Source: Thalassobaculum_A sp040219215
GTDB lineage: Bacteria > Pseudomonadota > Alphaproteobacteria > Thalassobaculales > Thalassobaculaceae
Length of the DNA stretch: 64,000 nucleotides
Reading direction: 5' to 3'
Assembly (NCBI RefSeq): GCF_040219215.1
Contig: NZ_JAVJSX010000031.1
Span: 129,221 to 193,220 of the forward strand
Numbering within the stretch: position 1 is the first letter of the stretch; each line of letters starts with the position of its first letter. The position numbers were made by a program, and so were the translations under genes. Shown here one piece after another: positions 45,901-53,948 of the stretch. The notes beneath the pieces are model-generated. The model saw only the letters and a program-made list of their open reading frames with translations. It was not told the origin of the DNA and ran no database searches.

Positions 45901-46531
45901 TGAGGATGCTCAGAAATCCGCGCCAGGTCGACGCGTCGGACGCTGCATTGACGTCCTGTGTCGTGTATCGCCCGGCGGTGTCCAGCAGCACCGCCTGATC
46001 GGTCAGCCACCAATCGCAGCTTCGGGTTCCTCCGACTCCCTCAATGACCTCGACGCCGAGGCGCTCGGCCAGTGGGAACTCCAGTCCGGAATTGCGCAGG
46101 ATCGTGGTCTTTCCGGCACCGGGCGGCCCGATGATCAGGTACCAGGGCAGGTCATAGAGATGGCGGCCGGTGATGGAACTTTCCTTCAGCGCGGACATCG
46201 CATCTTCGAAGCGCTGCCGGAGAACCTCCAGGTCGTCATCGGCGGCACCGTCCGTCATGGCGGTGAGCGATTGGCTGTTCGTGAGATTCTCGATCATCTT
46301 CTTGTTCAGTCGGCGGACCCGCCAGAAACGCAGGAGTTCCAGGCCGACGAACAGCAGAACGATCCCGCCGATCGTAGCGATTCGCGCGGTCGCCGAGGCA
46401 AGCGGGATGCTTTCGAAGATGTGGATCTGCGGCCCTGCAAACCAGACGACCACGCCAACTGCGATGAGTCCGAGCAGGATGACGGTCGTGCGGCTGAACA
46501 GCATTCGGCCAATAGCAGAGAGAATTCTCAT
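42944..46531 (-). CDS. tssM: T6SS membrane subunit TssM (IcmF)
   Basis: A 1195-residue inner-membrane protein. Two N-terminal helices (about 14-33 and 48-68) precede a cytoplasmic GTPase-like domain with Walker A GPPGAGKTT (135-143), DTAGRY and FTKSDLV. A third helix (TYLSVYAACALAVLGLGTLWY, about 455-475) leads to the large periplasmic part, which ends with the IcmF C-terminal beta domain (WAWFRLFDQLQLKK). The Walker motif is intact, which is not true of all TssM. It joins TssL and TssJ to make the envelope-spanning complex. Confidence 0.95.
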   Translation of the reverse strand: MRILSAIGRMLFSRTTVILLGLIAVGVVVWFAGPQIHIFESIPLASATARIATIGGIVLLFVGLELLRFWRVRRLNKKMIENLTNSQSLTAMTDGAADDDLEVLRQRFEDAMSALKESSITGRHLYDLPWYLIIGPPGAGKTTILRNSGLEFPLAERLGVEVIEGVGGTRSCDWWLTDQAVLLDTAGRYTTQDVNAASDASTWRGFLSILKESRPRQPINGVIIAISLADILVQDEQERKRTIEAVKARLQEIMRGFGIRMPVYVLFTKSDLVAGFAEFFEDLDDEGREQVWGVTLPMGKSNTSTAALTTLHNQIDGLLERLSSHVPRRLNEERSDDRRRQIYAFPEQVAGIRPLLENFVEEVFRPNRYSMQPLFRGMYFTSGTQEGTPIDRMKAAYARAFGFDPGQSSPHHGPAKTFFIKRLLTEVIISERGLVGRNRTIERRIFLTYLSVYAACALAVLGLGTLWYRGHVEAKAEVEQYTANFDAIDKGIAAFNANPSVEAALVPLNTLGQMVDFVRRGAIEERLEWIDLHFDARLRRPLIDAYTRLLHQLMLPPMRSLLEGALQRATKRGDAEEITELLSLYLGFGSPEKFDRAAMERWLTLELEQRFPLRPDLREAVDRHAQSLLDTWPGEQPLKQEVITAARRALISVPPIDQIYTALEAEGNRFASKDLSDIVGLDGLQMLVRRSPSRTAPVIPYLYTSDGFYNIFLRRLPTLGRSQASDDWIVGPEAKAANEQDLSSLLDAATKRYTDNYISTWRRFLDDIELRDLRDIGDANSVLAILSGTQSPINRLLNVVADNTDLSFQAGSLGNGAGSQIPQGVPGGAKAAAAVSAAESVAARVAGAATQVGSPKSWPGTPINKAFSDIQALARGTNNQRPGINDIQQQIIAAYGQINAIDTASDVGKASFDAVRQRLKAKDQRDALSQLSTTAISQPAPLRRILAELPPRLWGAMLSEARGYLNDQWRRDVVGECTRAILSRYPVYRDGQDETTIKDFGTFFGPGGTLETFQTTYLADFIDTTNRPWKNLLVQGDGLNLSAPFLDSLQNASVVRSTFFRSGTPAPSVSFTLKPTYLDAQAARIAIDTGSQIITYRHEPPRTFNLTWPDPSASQQITVTMTDTNGSSTSTQTTGPWAWFRLFDQLQLKKTGLADKFVLPIAIRDMKATFELGADSINNPFELPELTQFRCQPGL

Positions 46532-46537
46532 TTGCGC

Positions 46538-47401
46538 CTAAGACCCAGGTTCAGATGCAGCGATCATCCGCGCCAGCTCGACCACCGGTGCCTTGATCTG
46601 ATCCAGGCTCAGGTCGAACAATGTGAACATGCCGAGGATGACCGTACAGGTCAGCGCAAACACTACCCACATCGGTACGACATGGCGCAGCCCGCGGCCG
46701 GTCTTCACGCCTTCCCAATCGACACTCCGCGGTCGTGGGGTGCGGCTGCGCTGGCGGCCGACCTCGCGGTGAAGTTCGTGCCTCAGATCCGCCAGTTCGG
46801 CCTGCCCGTTCTCCAGGACCCGATAGCGGCCCTCGAACCCGAGCGCCAGCACGAGGCCGATCAGTTCGTTCACGTCGAGGTTGCGCGCCGGGTCCTGGCG
46901 CAGCTTCCGCAGCAGGGCGAACACCTTTTCCCCGCCCCAGGTCTCATTCTGGAAGATCGACAGCAGGCTCCGCTGGCTCCAGACGCTGTCCCCGCCCCAC
47001 GGCGTCAGCAGAACGGTTTCGTCAAGCGCCGAGCAGAGCACATAGCGCGCCGACAGCACGTGATCGTTCGGGCAGCCGGCCGAGGTGGCTCGTTGTTCGA
47101 ACAACTGGATCTCTTCGACGACCTTGCGCTGCAACTCGGCGACGTCCCGATGCTCGCTGGTGGCGGCCAACTCGATCATCAGGTCGAACAGCGTGCCGGC
47201 GGCGGCGATCAGCGGGTTCTTCGGGTAGGCATTGCGACTCTGATACGACTTCAGGTCGACCGGTCCGACCGAGCCGGAGACCGCTTGGGGACGAAGCGGC
47301 GGGCGCGGTGATCCGTCGGAAGGCGGCAATGTCCGCCGAGGGGTGCCCGGCCGGGTCTGGACGACCGTGGGATCCTCATCGATTGCGGTCGGCGGACGCA
47401 C
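46538..47401 (-). CDS. tssL: T6SS membrane subunit TssL (DotU/IcmH)
   Basis: A 287-residue protein with a proline-rich N-terminus, a DotU cytoplasmic helical domain (NPLIAAAGTLFDLMIEL, YVLCSALDETVL, WSQRSLLSIFQNETWGGEKVF) and one C-terminal membrane helix (about 245-268). It has no OmpA-like peptidoglycan-binding domain, so cell-wall anchoring must come from elsewhere. It is six bases upstream of tssM and four after tssK, as usual. Confidence 0.94.
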   Translation of the reverse strand: MRPPTAIDEDPTVVQTRPGTPRRTLPPSDGSPRPPLRPQAVSGSVGPVDLKSYQSRNAYPKNPLIAAAGTLFDLMIELAATSEHRDVAELQRKVVEEIQLFEQRATSAGCPNDHVLSARYVLCSALDETVLLTPWGGDSVWSQRSLLSIFQNETWGGEKVFALLRKLRQDPARNLDVNELIGLVLALGFEGRYRVLENGQAELADLRHELHREVGRQRSRTPRPRSVDWEGVKTGRGLRHVVPMWVVFALTCTVILGMFTLFDLSLDQIKAPVVELARMIAASEPGS

Positions 47402-47404
47402 GGC

Positions 47405-48739
47405 TCAGCTCTCCCGTATGGCCCAGAATTCCAGGCGAATGCCCGGAAACTCGCCGGCAACATGAAACGCGAACGAGGCTGACCCGGACAGTTTCGACCA
47501 AAGCTCCGACTGTCGGTCCAGTTCGAAGTAGGCGGTGTCGCTGTGATACGGCACTTCTCGTGGAGCAACCGGCAATGCCTTCAAGCCAATGCCCGGAAGC
47601 TGCAGGTTGACGAGATTCCGGATCTCCTCGACCGGTCCGATCTTCACCTGATTGGGGAACGAACGCAGGATGTCAGCGCTGTCAACATTGGCGCGGACGG
47701 CCAGGACAAACCGCGCCTGCCGCAAGAGATTCTGGTCGGCGATGATCGAGACATAGACGCCGTACTTCCGGGCCTCGATCGGCAACTGGTGTGCCGAGCG
47801 CTCGGTAACGATGCTCAACGCCTGCCGAATATGCCGGAGGACCGGCCCGAAACAGGTATCGAGCTCGTCGTGGACATAGTTCGGAAAAGCTGGCGGTCGT
47901 CGCGCGCCGTCGAAGGTGGACAACTCGCCCGCAAGCTGCAGGGCGATTGAGTAAACGGTCTCGGGATGCAACGGACGCACATTCAGCAGATGCTCGAACA
48001 GTGGCTCGAACCGATTGATCAGCTGCAGCAGCAGGAAATCGCTCAGTGTTGACACCCCGTCGGCGCGTGCCGGATCGACCATCGTCGCCAGCGCCTCGCC
48101 CCGCCGCCGCAGCAGCGCGGTGATCTCGCTGAGCAAACGACCAAAACCGGCATAGGCCCCGCAGTCGAGTGCCGGCGCGAGAAATCCGTCGTCGAGGACA
48201 ACCGCACCGTCCGAGCCGCGCTCTTTCACCCGGGCAACCGCGAGGAGGACCAGATCGTCGACCGGTTCGCCTTCGAGCACCAGCCGCAGGTTCGGGATTG
48301 CCAGCTGAACGTCGATCTCGTCCGACGTACGCTGGGTGCTGTTGCGAAGGCCGCGTCCGGCCGACCGGAAGCGGGGGTCGATGCGCCCATCGTCGTCCGG
48401 ATCGATTTCCGGTCCGTCGCCGCTGCGGACCGGCAGCGCCAGATAGACCCTGCCGTTCGAAAAATCGGTCGGAATGTCGCGGGGCTTGAGGGCATGGGCG
48501 CTGGCAGGCACTTCCACGGGCGTGCCATCCGGCATTACGGCACGGAGTCGGGTCAGGGCAATCTTGCCGAGCGCGAGGGCTGGAGCATCGAGCTCCAGGG
48601 CGGTCAGGCCCCAGGAGCAGGGTCGTAGGCTCGTCACCCTGGACTCGACGTAGGTCTCCAAATAGCGGTCGTGCTGCTGGAAGTGGTGGGGGCGCATGAA
48701 CATCCCCTCGATCCACAAAGGTTTATTTTCCGTCGCCAT
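47405..48739 (-). CDS. tssK: T6SS baseplate subunit TssK
   Basis: A 444-residue cytoplasmic baseplate protein. The N-terminal motif LWIEGMFMRPHHFQQHDRYLETYV is the TssK hallmark, and LLLQLINRFEPLFEHLLNV and the C-terminal YFELDRQSELWSKLSGSASFAFHVAGEFPG are typical. TssK connects the baseplate wedge to TssL and TssM. It is of standard length and placed between tssJ and tssL. Confidence 0.96.
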   Translation of the reverse strand: MATENKPLWIEGMFMRPHHFQQHDRYLETYVESRVTSLRPCSWGLTALELDAPALALGKIALTRLRAVMPDGTPVEVPASAHALKPRDIPTDFSNGRVYLALPVRSGDGPEIDPDDDGRIDPRFRSAGRGLRNSTQRTSDEIDVQLAIPNLRLVLEGEPVDDLVLLAVARVKERGSDGAVVLDDGFLAPALDCGAYAGFGRLLSEITALLRRRGEALATMVDPARADGVSTLSDFLLLQLINRFEPLFEHLLNVRPLHPETVYSIALQLAGELSTFDGARRPPAFPNYVHDELDTCFGPVLRHIRQALSIVTERSAHQLPIEARKYGVYVSIIADQNLLRQARFVLAVRANVDSADILRSFPNQVKIGPVEEIRNLVNLQLPGIGLKALPVAPREVPYHSDTAYFELDRQSELWSKLSGSASFAFHVAGEFPGIRLEFWAIRES

Positions 48740-48787
48740 GCCGGTCCCGTTGGTTGCTGTTCCCGGTTACCCCGAGTGTTCCGACCC

Positions 48788-49294
48788 TCAAAAGATTTTC
48801 CACCAACTCGAACTCGGACGCTGGAGGGAGACCGACAGTGAATCGACGCTGACGGTAAAGGCGTTCTGATTTTCCGGGGTCGCCGCCTCAATCACACGCC
48901 ACGTCGCATTGTCGATGTCGCGAAAGCCGGCAACAATTCCAATATACCGCGTTTCCGGGCTGACCGTATCGTCATAGGTGAGCTTGCCGCCGGGCTTCAC
49001 GTTGAACTCCTTCTGACCCAGGAGATCACCGCCCAGGACCTTGCGGTCGCTGTAGAATATTTCTGAAAACTCGGCTGCCTTGAATGCGCTGTCCGATTTG
49101 AGCTGGTAGATGCGGAGCACGACGGGGGAAGGCTCGGACGAACTATTCGGGTTGATCGAACCGGTTGCTGCAATGGTCATCGACACCGTCGTCGGGTCCG
49201 GCGTCGACGATCCGCATCCGACAAGCACCAGTACAGCCGCGAACACCGCGGACCACTTGAAGCTCTCGGTAGTCGATCGCAGCCGATGCCGCAT
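48788..49294 (-). CDS. tssJ: T6SS outer-membrane lipoprotein TssJ
   Basis: A 168-residue lipoprotein with a type II signal peptide ending in LVLVGCGSS (lipobox VGC). The mature part has the TssJ transthyretin-like features VVLRIYQLKSDSAFKAAEFSEIFY and VLGGDLL. It anchors TssM to the outer membrane. I chose ATG 49294; a GTG/TTG-type start further out (49315) is possible. Just upstream is a run of eight G on the coding strand (49304-49311), which lies in the ribosome-binding region. Confidence 0.9.
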   Translation of the reverse strand: MRHRLRSTTESFKWSAVFAAVLVLVGCGSSTPDPTTVSMTIAATGSINPNSSSEPSPVVLRIYQLKSDSAFKAAEFSEIFYSDRKVLGGDLLGQKEFNVKPGGKLTYDDTVSPETRYIGIVAGFRDIDNATWRVIEAATPENQNAFTVSVDSLSVSLQRPSSSWWKIF

Positions 49295-49324
49295 TCTCTG
49301 TTTCCCCCCCCTCAACGCCGAAAC

Positions 49325-50929
49325 CTACTTAAGACGACCGATCTCTCGATGATACGCTGTCACGAAAGCGGCACCGAAGATTTCTCGAACCGCATCTGCC
49401 GATTGCGGCGGGTGCCCGCTCGCAAACTGATCCAGCAGAGCCTCAAGCGCGGACGCCGCTGCGGAACTGTTCGCCGAAAGCGCTGCCACCGACTGTCGGG
49501 TTGCGGCGTCCAGGGATTGGGCCGGATGGATGCCGTTTGACAGCGACTGTTTCAACGCTGCTTCACCTGACCGGAACACCAGGAATGGGTTGTCCTGGTC
49601 CTGGCCGAGATCGTTCGGATCGATGCCGGCCGCCCGGGCCAGGGCATTGCGCGCGTCGAACGCTCCGGCAATGCCGAGTGCTGCCGACCGTGCTGCACGG
49701 CCCACCAGTTCGATGATGTGATGCGAATCCATACCTTCCAGCACGCTGGGGTCAACGCCCAGCCCCGTCGCCAGGGCGGTAAGAACAGGTTCGTTGGATG
49801 GCACACCGGACGGGAGGTCCTTCGTCTCATCCTTTTCCCCATCGAGCGGCTGGTCGGCAGGGGAAGGCGAGGTTGACGAGTGCGGGACCGGCGACAGCGG
49901 CTCAGGCCCGTTGCCGGTGCCCGGTACCGGCCGGAGCAGAGGGACGTTGTCGGGGAGCACGCCCTTGACCGGCGCTGGAGCAGGCGGGGCGATCGGTTGG
50001 GGCAGCAGGTCGTCAAAATCGTCGTCGGGCAACATTGGACGTGTCGCCGCCGGCGCCGGCGTGGGTGGGACGGGCGGACGGGATGGCACTATTCCGGGTG
50101 GTGGCGCGCCACGTTCAGTGGCCGGGGGGGTCACCGGCGGAGGAGAGTCGGGCAGAAGCGCATCGAAATCGTCCGGCAACTTCGACGTCGGAGCCGCGGC
50201 CGGCTGCACCGGAGGGGTTTGCGAAATCGAAGGGGGGGGCTCTGACACCGGGCTTTTGAAGTCGATGTCTTCCGGCAGTCGAGGTTTGGTTGCCGGGGGC
50301 GTCTTGGGAGCAGGCGCGGTTGGCGCAGGCGCTGTTCTTCGGGGCGGCGGCGGAGGGATCGGCTCCTTGCGCAGGGGCGCGGGAGCCGGGGTGGGCCGGC
50401 TGGTGGTGGGCGGAGGTGCTTTGGCGCTTGTCAGCGGTGGCTGGTCGAATGCGTCGTCTGGAATCTCCAGCCGGCCAAGGCGCGGCTCATTGCCCCTCCG
50501 GTCGACGACGTCCAGGATGTCCTTCGGTGGCTGTGTTCCGACGCCCCCGAGCAAGGCCGATCCCACATTCACCGACATGGTTACGCCGGGCCTCTGCTGT
50601 GCCGCGCCGTCCCGAATCCTGACCGCAATCTCATAGTCGCCGAGCACCAGCCGGTCGCCGTTCGACAGAACCGCATGCTGGTCGCGGCCGAGCGCAGTGG
50701 CATCGCCATTCACGAACACGCCGTTGGTGCTGATATCGGTGACCCGGAACTGGCCGCCGCTGCAGTCGATCTCGGCATGCCGAGACGAGATGTACCGGTT
50801 CGGGTCCGGCAGAATCCAGGAATTGTCGCGTCCCCTGCCGATCGACCCGCCTGCTTCCGTGAACGTGTGCGATTGGGCGTCGCCCATCAGCGATTTTTGA
50901 AAGCTGATGATCTCCAAGGTCAATTCCAT
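49325..50929 (-). CDS. tagH: T6SS-associated FHA-domain protein TagH
   Basis: A 534-residue protein. Residues about 1-100 form an FHA domain (GGSIGRGRDNSWILPD, YISSRHAEIDC, ITDISTNGVFVN-like as VTDISTNGVFVNGD) that binds phosphothreonine. Residues about 135-370 are a long proline-rich linker. The rest is the TagH C-terminal domain (GLGVDPSVLEGMDSHHIIELVGRAAR, NPFLVFRSGEAAL, FGAAFVTAYHREIGRL). It is the likely target of PpkA and PppA. ATG 50929 was chosen because the FHA begins there. The linker DNA holds C7 and C8 tracts that could slip. Confidence 0.9.
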   Translation of the reverse strand: MELTLEIISFQKSLMGDAQSHTFTEAGGSIGRGRDNSWILPDPNRYISSRHAEIDCSGGQFRVTDISTNGVFVNGDATALGRDQHAVLSNGDRLVLGDYEIAVRIRDGAAQQRPGVTMSVNVGSALLGGVGTQPPKDILDVVDRRGNEPRLGRLEIPDDAFDQPPLTSAKAPPPTTSRPTPAPAPLRKEPIPPPPPRRTAPAPTAPAPKTPPATKPRLPEDIDFKSPVSEPPPSISQTPPVQPAAAPTSKLPDDFDALLPDSPPPVTPPATERGAPPPGIVPSRPPVPPTPAPAATRPMLPDDDFDDLLPQPIAPPAPAPVKGVLPDNVPLLRPVPGTGNGPEPLSPVPHSSTSPSPADQPLDGEKDETKDLPSGVPSNEPVLTALATGLGVDPSVLEGMDSHHIIELVGRAARSAALGIAGAFDARNALARAAGIDPNDLGQDQDNPFLVFRSGEAALKQSLSNGIHPAQSLDAATRQSVAALSANSSAAASALEALLDQFASGHPPQSADAVREIFGAAFVTAYHREIGRLK

Positions 50930-51025
50930 CTGACGAGCTCCGACACGAGTCTCTCCGGCAGTGGCGGCGCGGCCGACAGCGAACCTCGCATTACCCGCCA
51001 CCAGGAGCAATCGTGTTGACGCGGT

Positions 51026-52813
51026 TCACCCGCCATCATCGTCGCCGGTGATCGGGATGTCGAAATGCATGGACGCACCGGGGGCGACATCGGCGCCGGA
51101 GCGGACGACGATCGCCAGAACCGGCTGTCCGTCGTCATCACTGTCCAGCCGGACCTCGGCGCTGGATCCGGGGCCGGTCTCTCCAATCAGTGAGCCGAGA
51201 TAGGCCTCCACGCGTTCACGCAGGTCGGTCGAGCGACCTGCGCTGAACAGCCGGTCGGCGTTCCACTGCAGGCCGTGGACGACCTGTGATTGGAACAGCA
51301 CGGTCGGCAGCGCCGTTTCGAAAGCCGATTCCCGATCCCGTGCCTTGCGAACCGACGGCATGCGCAACAGGCGTGCCTGATCGCGCCCGCGTTCGGCGAC
51401 CAGCGTGATCAGTCCGGCGTTGGCAACGCTGTCGGCCGCGTTGACCGACAGCGCCGGGCGCACCGGCCCTTCCAGATCGTCGACGGTACTGTCCACGATA
51501 ACCAGGTTGTCGACGATCTGGTCGGTCGTCCGGCCAACGCATGGCCAGCCTCGCTGTGCCGCGGCGGCGGCCAGCAGGGTGGCGACCGCTGGTGCCACGC
51601 CTACGTCGAGCGGCTGGCCGATCCTGCGGGCGCCGTTGGCGGGCGACGTCCGTCCGGGAAGGTCGTCATGGGCGTCGCGCAGTGCGATGCGGCTGAGACA
51701 CAGACCGAGCCAGACAGCGTTCGAGGCGTCGCGCAGTGACCGCCAGGCAGTGAAGCGGTCGTCGGCAAATCGCGTCTCAGGGTCATGCATGGCCGCCAGT
51801 GACCCTGACTCGGCTTCACCTGCGAAATCCGATCCGGCGTTGGCGAGGACGACGGCGCGTCTCGAAGCTCCGAAGTCCGCCAGCCGGCGAAGCCGAGCGA
51901 TGTCGCGGTCGCTGGCGTCATAGTCGTTCAGGTCGACAACCAGGCGGACGGGACCTGCCGCGTCCAGATCGTCTTCCGGAACCGTTGCTTCCAGCGCATC
52001 GGCGACCGAGTCGATCTCGGACTCCAGGATATCGATGGTGATCCGGGCCTGCTGATCGATCCGTCGCGCCAGAAAGCGCAGTGCCGTCCATGAGCGCTCA
52101 AGGCACCGGAAGTCTGGATGATCGAGCACCGCGGCGATCTGGGCGGTGAGAATCGCCTCGAGGCCCTCCGGTGCGATGCTTGCCGACGGAGTGGGTCGCT
52201 TGGAGCCGCGCGAAACTTCGGAGATGAAGCCGCTCAGCGCCCTGCGCGCCGGATCGTCGGGCGTCTCCTGAGTGGTCCCCGGGGACGCCGAGGGACCGTC
52301 GACCATGTCGAGCAGGCGGTCGATGGAGTCGTCGCCGGAAGAGTCGGCGCCGTCCCGTCCGGATTGGACTGGCTCGGCCGACGTCGCGGATGCCTGCTCC
52401 TGGGCGGCGGGCGCGTCGGTCAGGGCTCGATGCACGGCAGCGAGATCGCGGAACCCATCCACCGTACTGCCAGGTCGGGGCGCGTTCCGGGCGGCAAGCA
52501 CGCGTTTCAGTTCCGGCACCGCTCTTGCTACAGCAGCGGGCTTGAAGTCGCGGCGGTGCCGGAATGTCAGCTGGATGGACAGCTCGGTGCCGTCGGCTCG
52601 CAGAAGGTCGGCAGCCCGAAACGACAGCGCGGGCCCAGTCCTCTCCAGAAGACCGGCGACGCCACTCGCGTCGAGCCGGTGAAATTTGTTCCGTTCCAGG
52701 CCGAACCGGCCAACGACCAGGATTCGCAGTGGAAGGGCGCGGAACTGCAGTGGCGCACCGACGCCGGGCCGAGCGGTCTTGCCAGATCCCGGAGGGAGAT
52801 CGCTGGGATTCAT
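51026..52813 (-). CDS. TssB-TssC fusion-like T6SS sheath-related protein
   Basis: A protein of about 595 residues. Residues about 25-110 look like TssB (FRALPLRILVVGRFGL, then RADGTELSIQLTFRHRRDFKPAAVARAVPELKRVLAAR, matching the TssB SLKDFEP...VPELRKL region). A low-complexity acidic linker follows, and from about 220 the sequence resembles TssC (ILTAQIAAVLDHPDFRCLERSWTALRFLARRI, compare the HNDDVKKLESAWRGLKFLVDRT of the true TssC here). The C-terminal part is divergent and lacks the TssC handle-like tail. The standard tssB and tssC are also present on the other strand, so this is an extra component. ATG 52813 has GGAG upstream; a GTG at 52837 is possible. It is the first gene of the minus operon. 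Confidence 0.72.
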   Translation of the reverse strand: MNPSDLPPGSGKTARPGVGAPLQFRALPLRILVVGRFGLERNKFHRLDASGVAGLLERTGPALSFRAADLLRADGTELSIQLTFRHRRDFKPAAVARAVPELKRVLAARNAPRPGSTVDGFRDLAAVHRALTDAPAAQEQASATSAEPVQSGRDGADSSGDDSIDRLLDMVDGPSASPGTTQETPDDPARRALSGFISEVSRGSKRPTPSASIAPEGLEAILTAQIAAVLDHPDFRCLERSWTALRFLARRIDQQARITIDILESEIDSVADALEATVPEDDLDAAGPVRLVVDLNDYDASDRDIARLRRLADFGASRRAVVLANAGSDFAGEAESGSLAAMHDPETRFADDRFTAWRSLRDASNAVWLGLCLSRIALRDAHDDLPGRTSPANGARRIGQPLDVGVAPAVATLLAAAAAQRGWPCVGRTTDQIVDNLVIVDSTVDDLEGPVRPALSVNAADSVANAGLITLVAERGRDQARLLRMPSVRKARDRESAFETALPTVLFQSQVVHGLQWNADRLFSAGRSTDLRERVEAYLGSLIGETGPGSSAEVRLDSDDDGQPVLAIVVRSGADVAPGASMHFDIPITGDDDGG

Positions 52814-53085
52814 GGCGGAGTCTCCGCTCGGTGTCACGAGGCCTCAGTAAGCCCGGAATATCGGCCCGAAGCAACAGCTTGCCTTCTCGACACCCGACCG
52901 CGAATCCCCGACACTATCGGCGTGATCAATCACAGGACAGTCCCGGCGATTGGTATGGAGACCGAGCGTCAGCCGCGCGAGGACGAGCATCCGACGCAAC
53001 GCACCGGACCAAGGCGGGTATACGGCGGGACCGTGTCTTCCAGTCACTCCGAGCGCGGTCAGCCGGTTGACCGTGGGGTGATCCG
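52814..53085. promoter_or_regulatory. divergent region between the two T6SS operons
   Basis: A 272-base gap between the TssB-TssC-like gene and the pseudokinase gene should contain the promoters of both T6SS operons. No clear sigma-70 or sigma-54 promoter was recognised by eye. The longer frames here are shadows. Any regulator acting on the whole system would bind here. Confidence 0.5.
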
Positions 53086-53862
53086 TTGGGTCGCCTGATC
53101 GGCCAGACGATCGCCGAACGGTATGAGATCGACGCGGTCATCGGCAGACGGCCGTCCGGTGTTGCCTATCGGGCAGTTGATCGATCTTGGCGGGTCGGTG
53201 GCGACGGACATCGCACGGTTACGATAACGATCCTGGACGCCGACCTGACCGGGGATCCAGGCGCACCGCATCGTGTCCTCCAGGCCACCGGGCGGGTTCG
53301 CGATCTCGCGCATCCGGTGTTCGAGACCGTCTACGAAGTAACGCGGCATGACGATCGAACCTGCGTGGTTGCGGCCCATCGCGGCGGCCGGACGTTGATG
53401 AGCCTGCTCGGCAGCGGATCCGATGCGGGGTGGCCGCTGCGCTCGGTGCTGCCGATCGGTCACCGAATAGCCGAGGGCCTGTCGCACGCTCATCGAGCCG
53501 GGCTGTTTCACGGCGCGCTGGGGCTGGACACAATAGTCCTGTCCGCGGACGACGCGGTGCTCGTGCTGGAACTGGGCTTGGCGGCCGCGCTGAAGTCCGG
53601 TGCGGTGGCCGGAGGACTGCCGGATGCTCGCGGCGACGTGCTTGGGTTGGCGCGTGTCATGACGGCGCTCTTGACCGGTGGATCGGCGTCCCGGGGCACG
53701 CGACCAATCCGGCCGCCCGGACTGCGGGACTCGTCCTGGCAGGCGTTGATGCAGGGGCTGGCGGGAGATCCGGTCGATGGCTGGGATAGTCCTGAAGCGT
53801 TCATGGTATCCCTGGAAGACCCGGGCTGGTTTGGTCGGCTGGTCGGGCGTCGCGCGCGGTGA
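53086..53862 (+). CDS. kinase-fold pseudokinase at head of T6SS operon
   Basis: A 258-residue protein with the layout of a Hanks kinase (RLIGQTIAERYEIDAVIG start, AYRAVD, AHPVFETVYEV, GLSHAHRAGLFHGALGLDTIVL, then ELGLA) but without catalytic residues. The glycine loop is degenerate, the VAIK lysine is replaced (VTITIL, about 45-50), the HRD-like site reads HGALGLD (142-148) with Ala144 for Asp, and the DFG site is ELG. It lacks transmembrane segments. The start is TTG 53086, preceded by GGGGTGAT; there is no better in-frame start. It probably acts as a scaffold or regulator with the active kinase, phosphatase and FHA protein encoded opposite. Confidence 0.75.
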   Translation: MGRLIGQTIAERYEIDAVIGRRPSGVAYRAVDRSWRVGGDGHRTVTITILDADLTGDPGAPHRVLQATGRVRDLAHPVFETVYEVTRHDDRTCVVAAHRGGRTLMSLLGSGSDAGWPLRSVLPIGHRIAEGLSHAHRAGLFHGALGLDTIVLSADDAVLVLELGLAAALKSGAVAGGLPDARGDVLGLARVMTALLTGGSASRGTRPIRPPGLRDSSWQALMQGLAGDPVDGWDSPEAFMVSLEDPGWFGRLVGRRAR

Positions 53863-53948
53863 CACCGGTGTGATGCGGCAAAGTCTTGGTTCGTTCGTGT
53901 GCCTGACGCTACCATCAGCCGCTGGAACAGAGTGATCGGGGAGCGGGG

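Noticed and set aside
45557..47311. Long plus-strand frame opposite tssM and tssL
   Set aside because: Shadow of two clearly identified T6SS genes; no domain visible.
52814..53085. Search for a sigma-54 promoter driving the T6SS operons
   Set aside because: No GG-N10-GC pattern with good flanks was found by eye.
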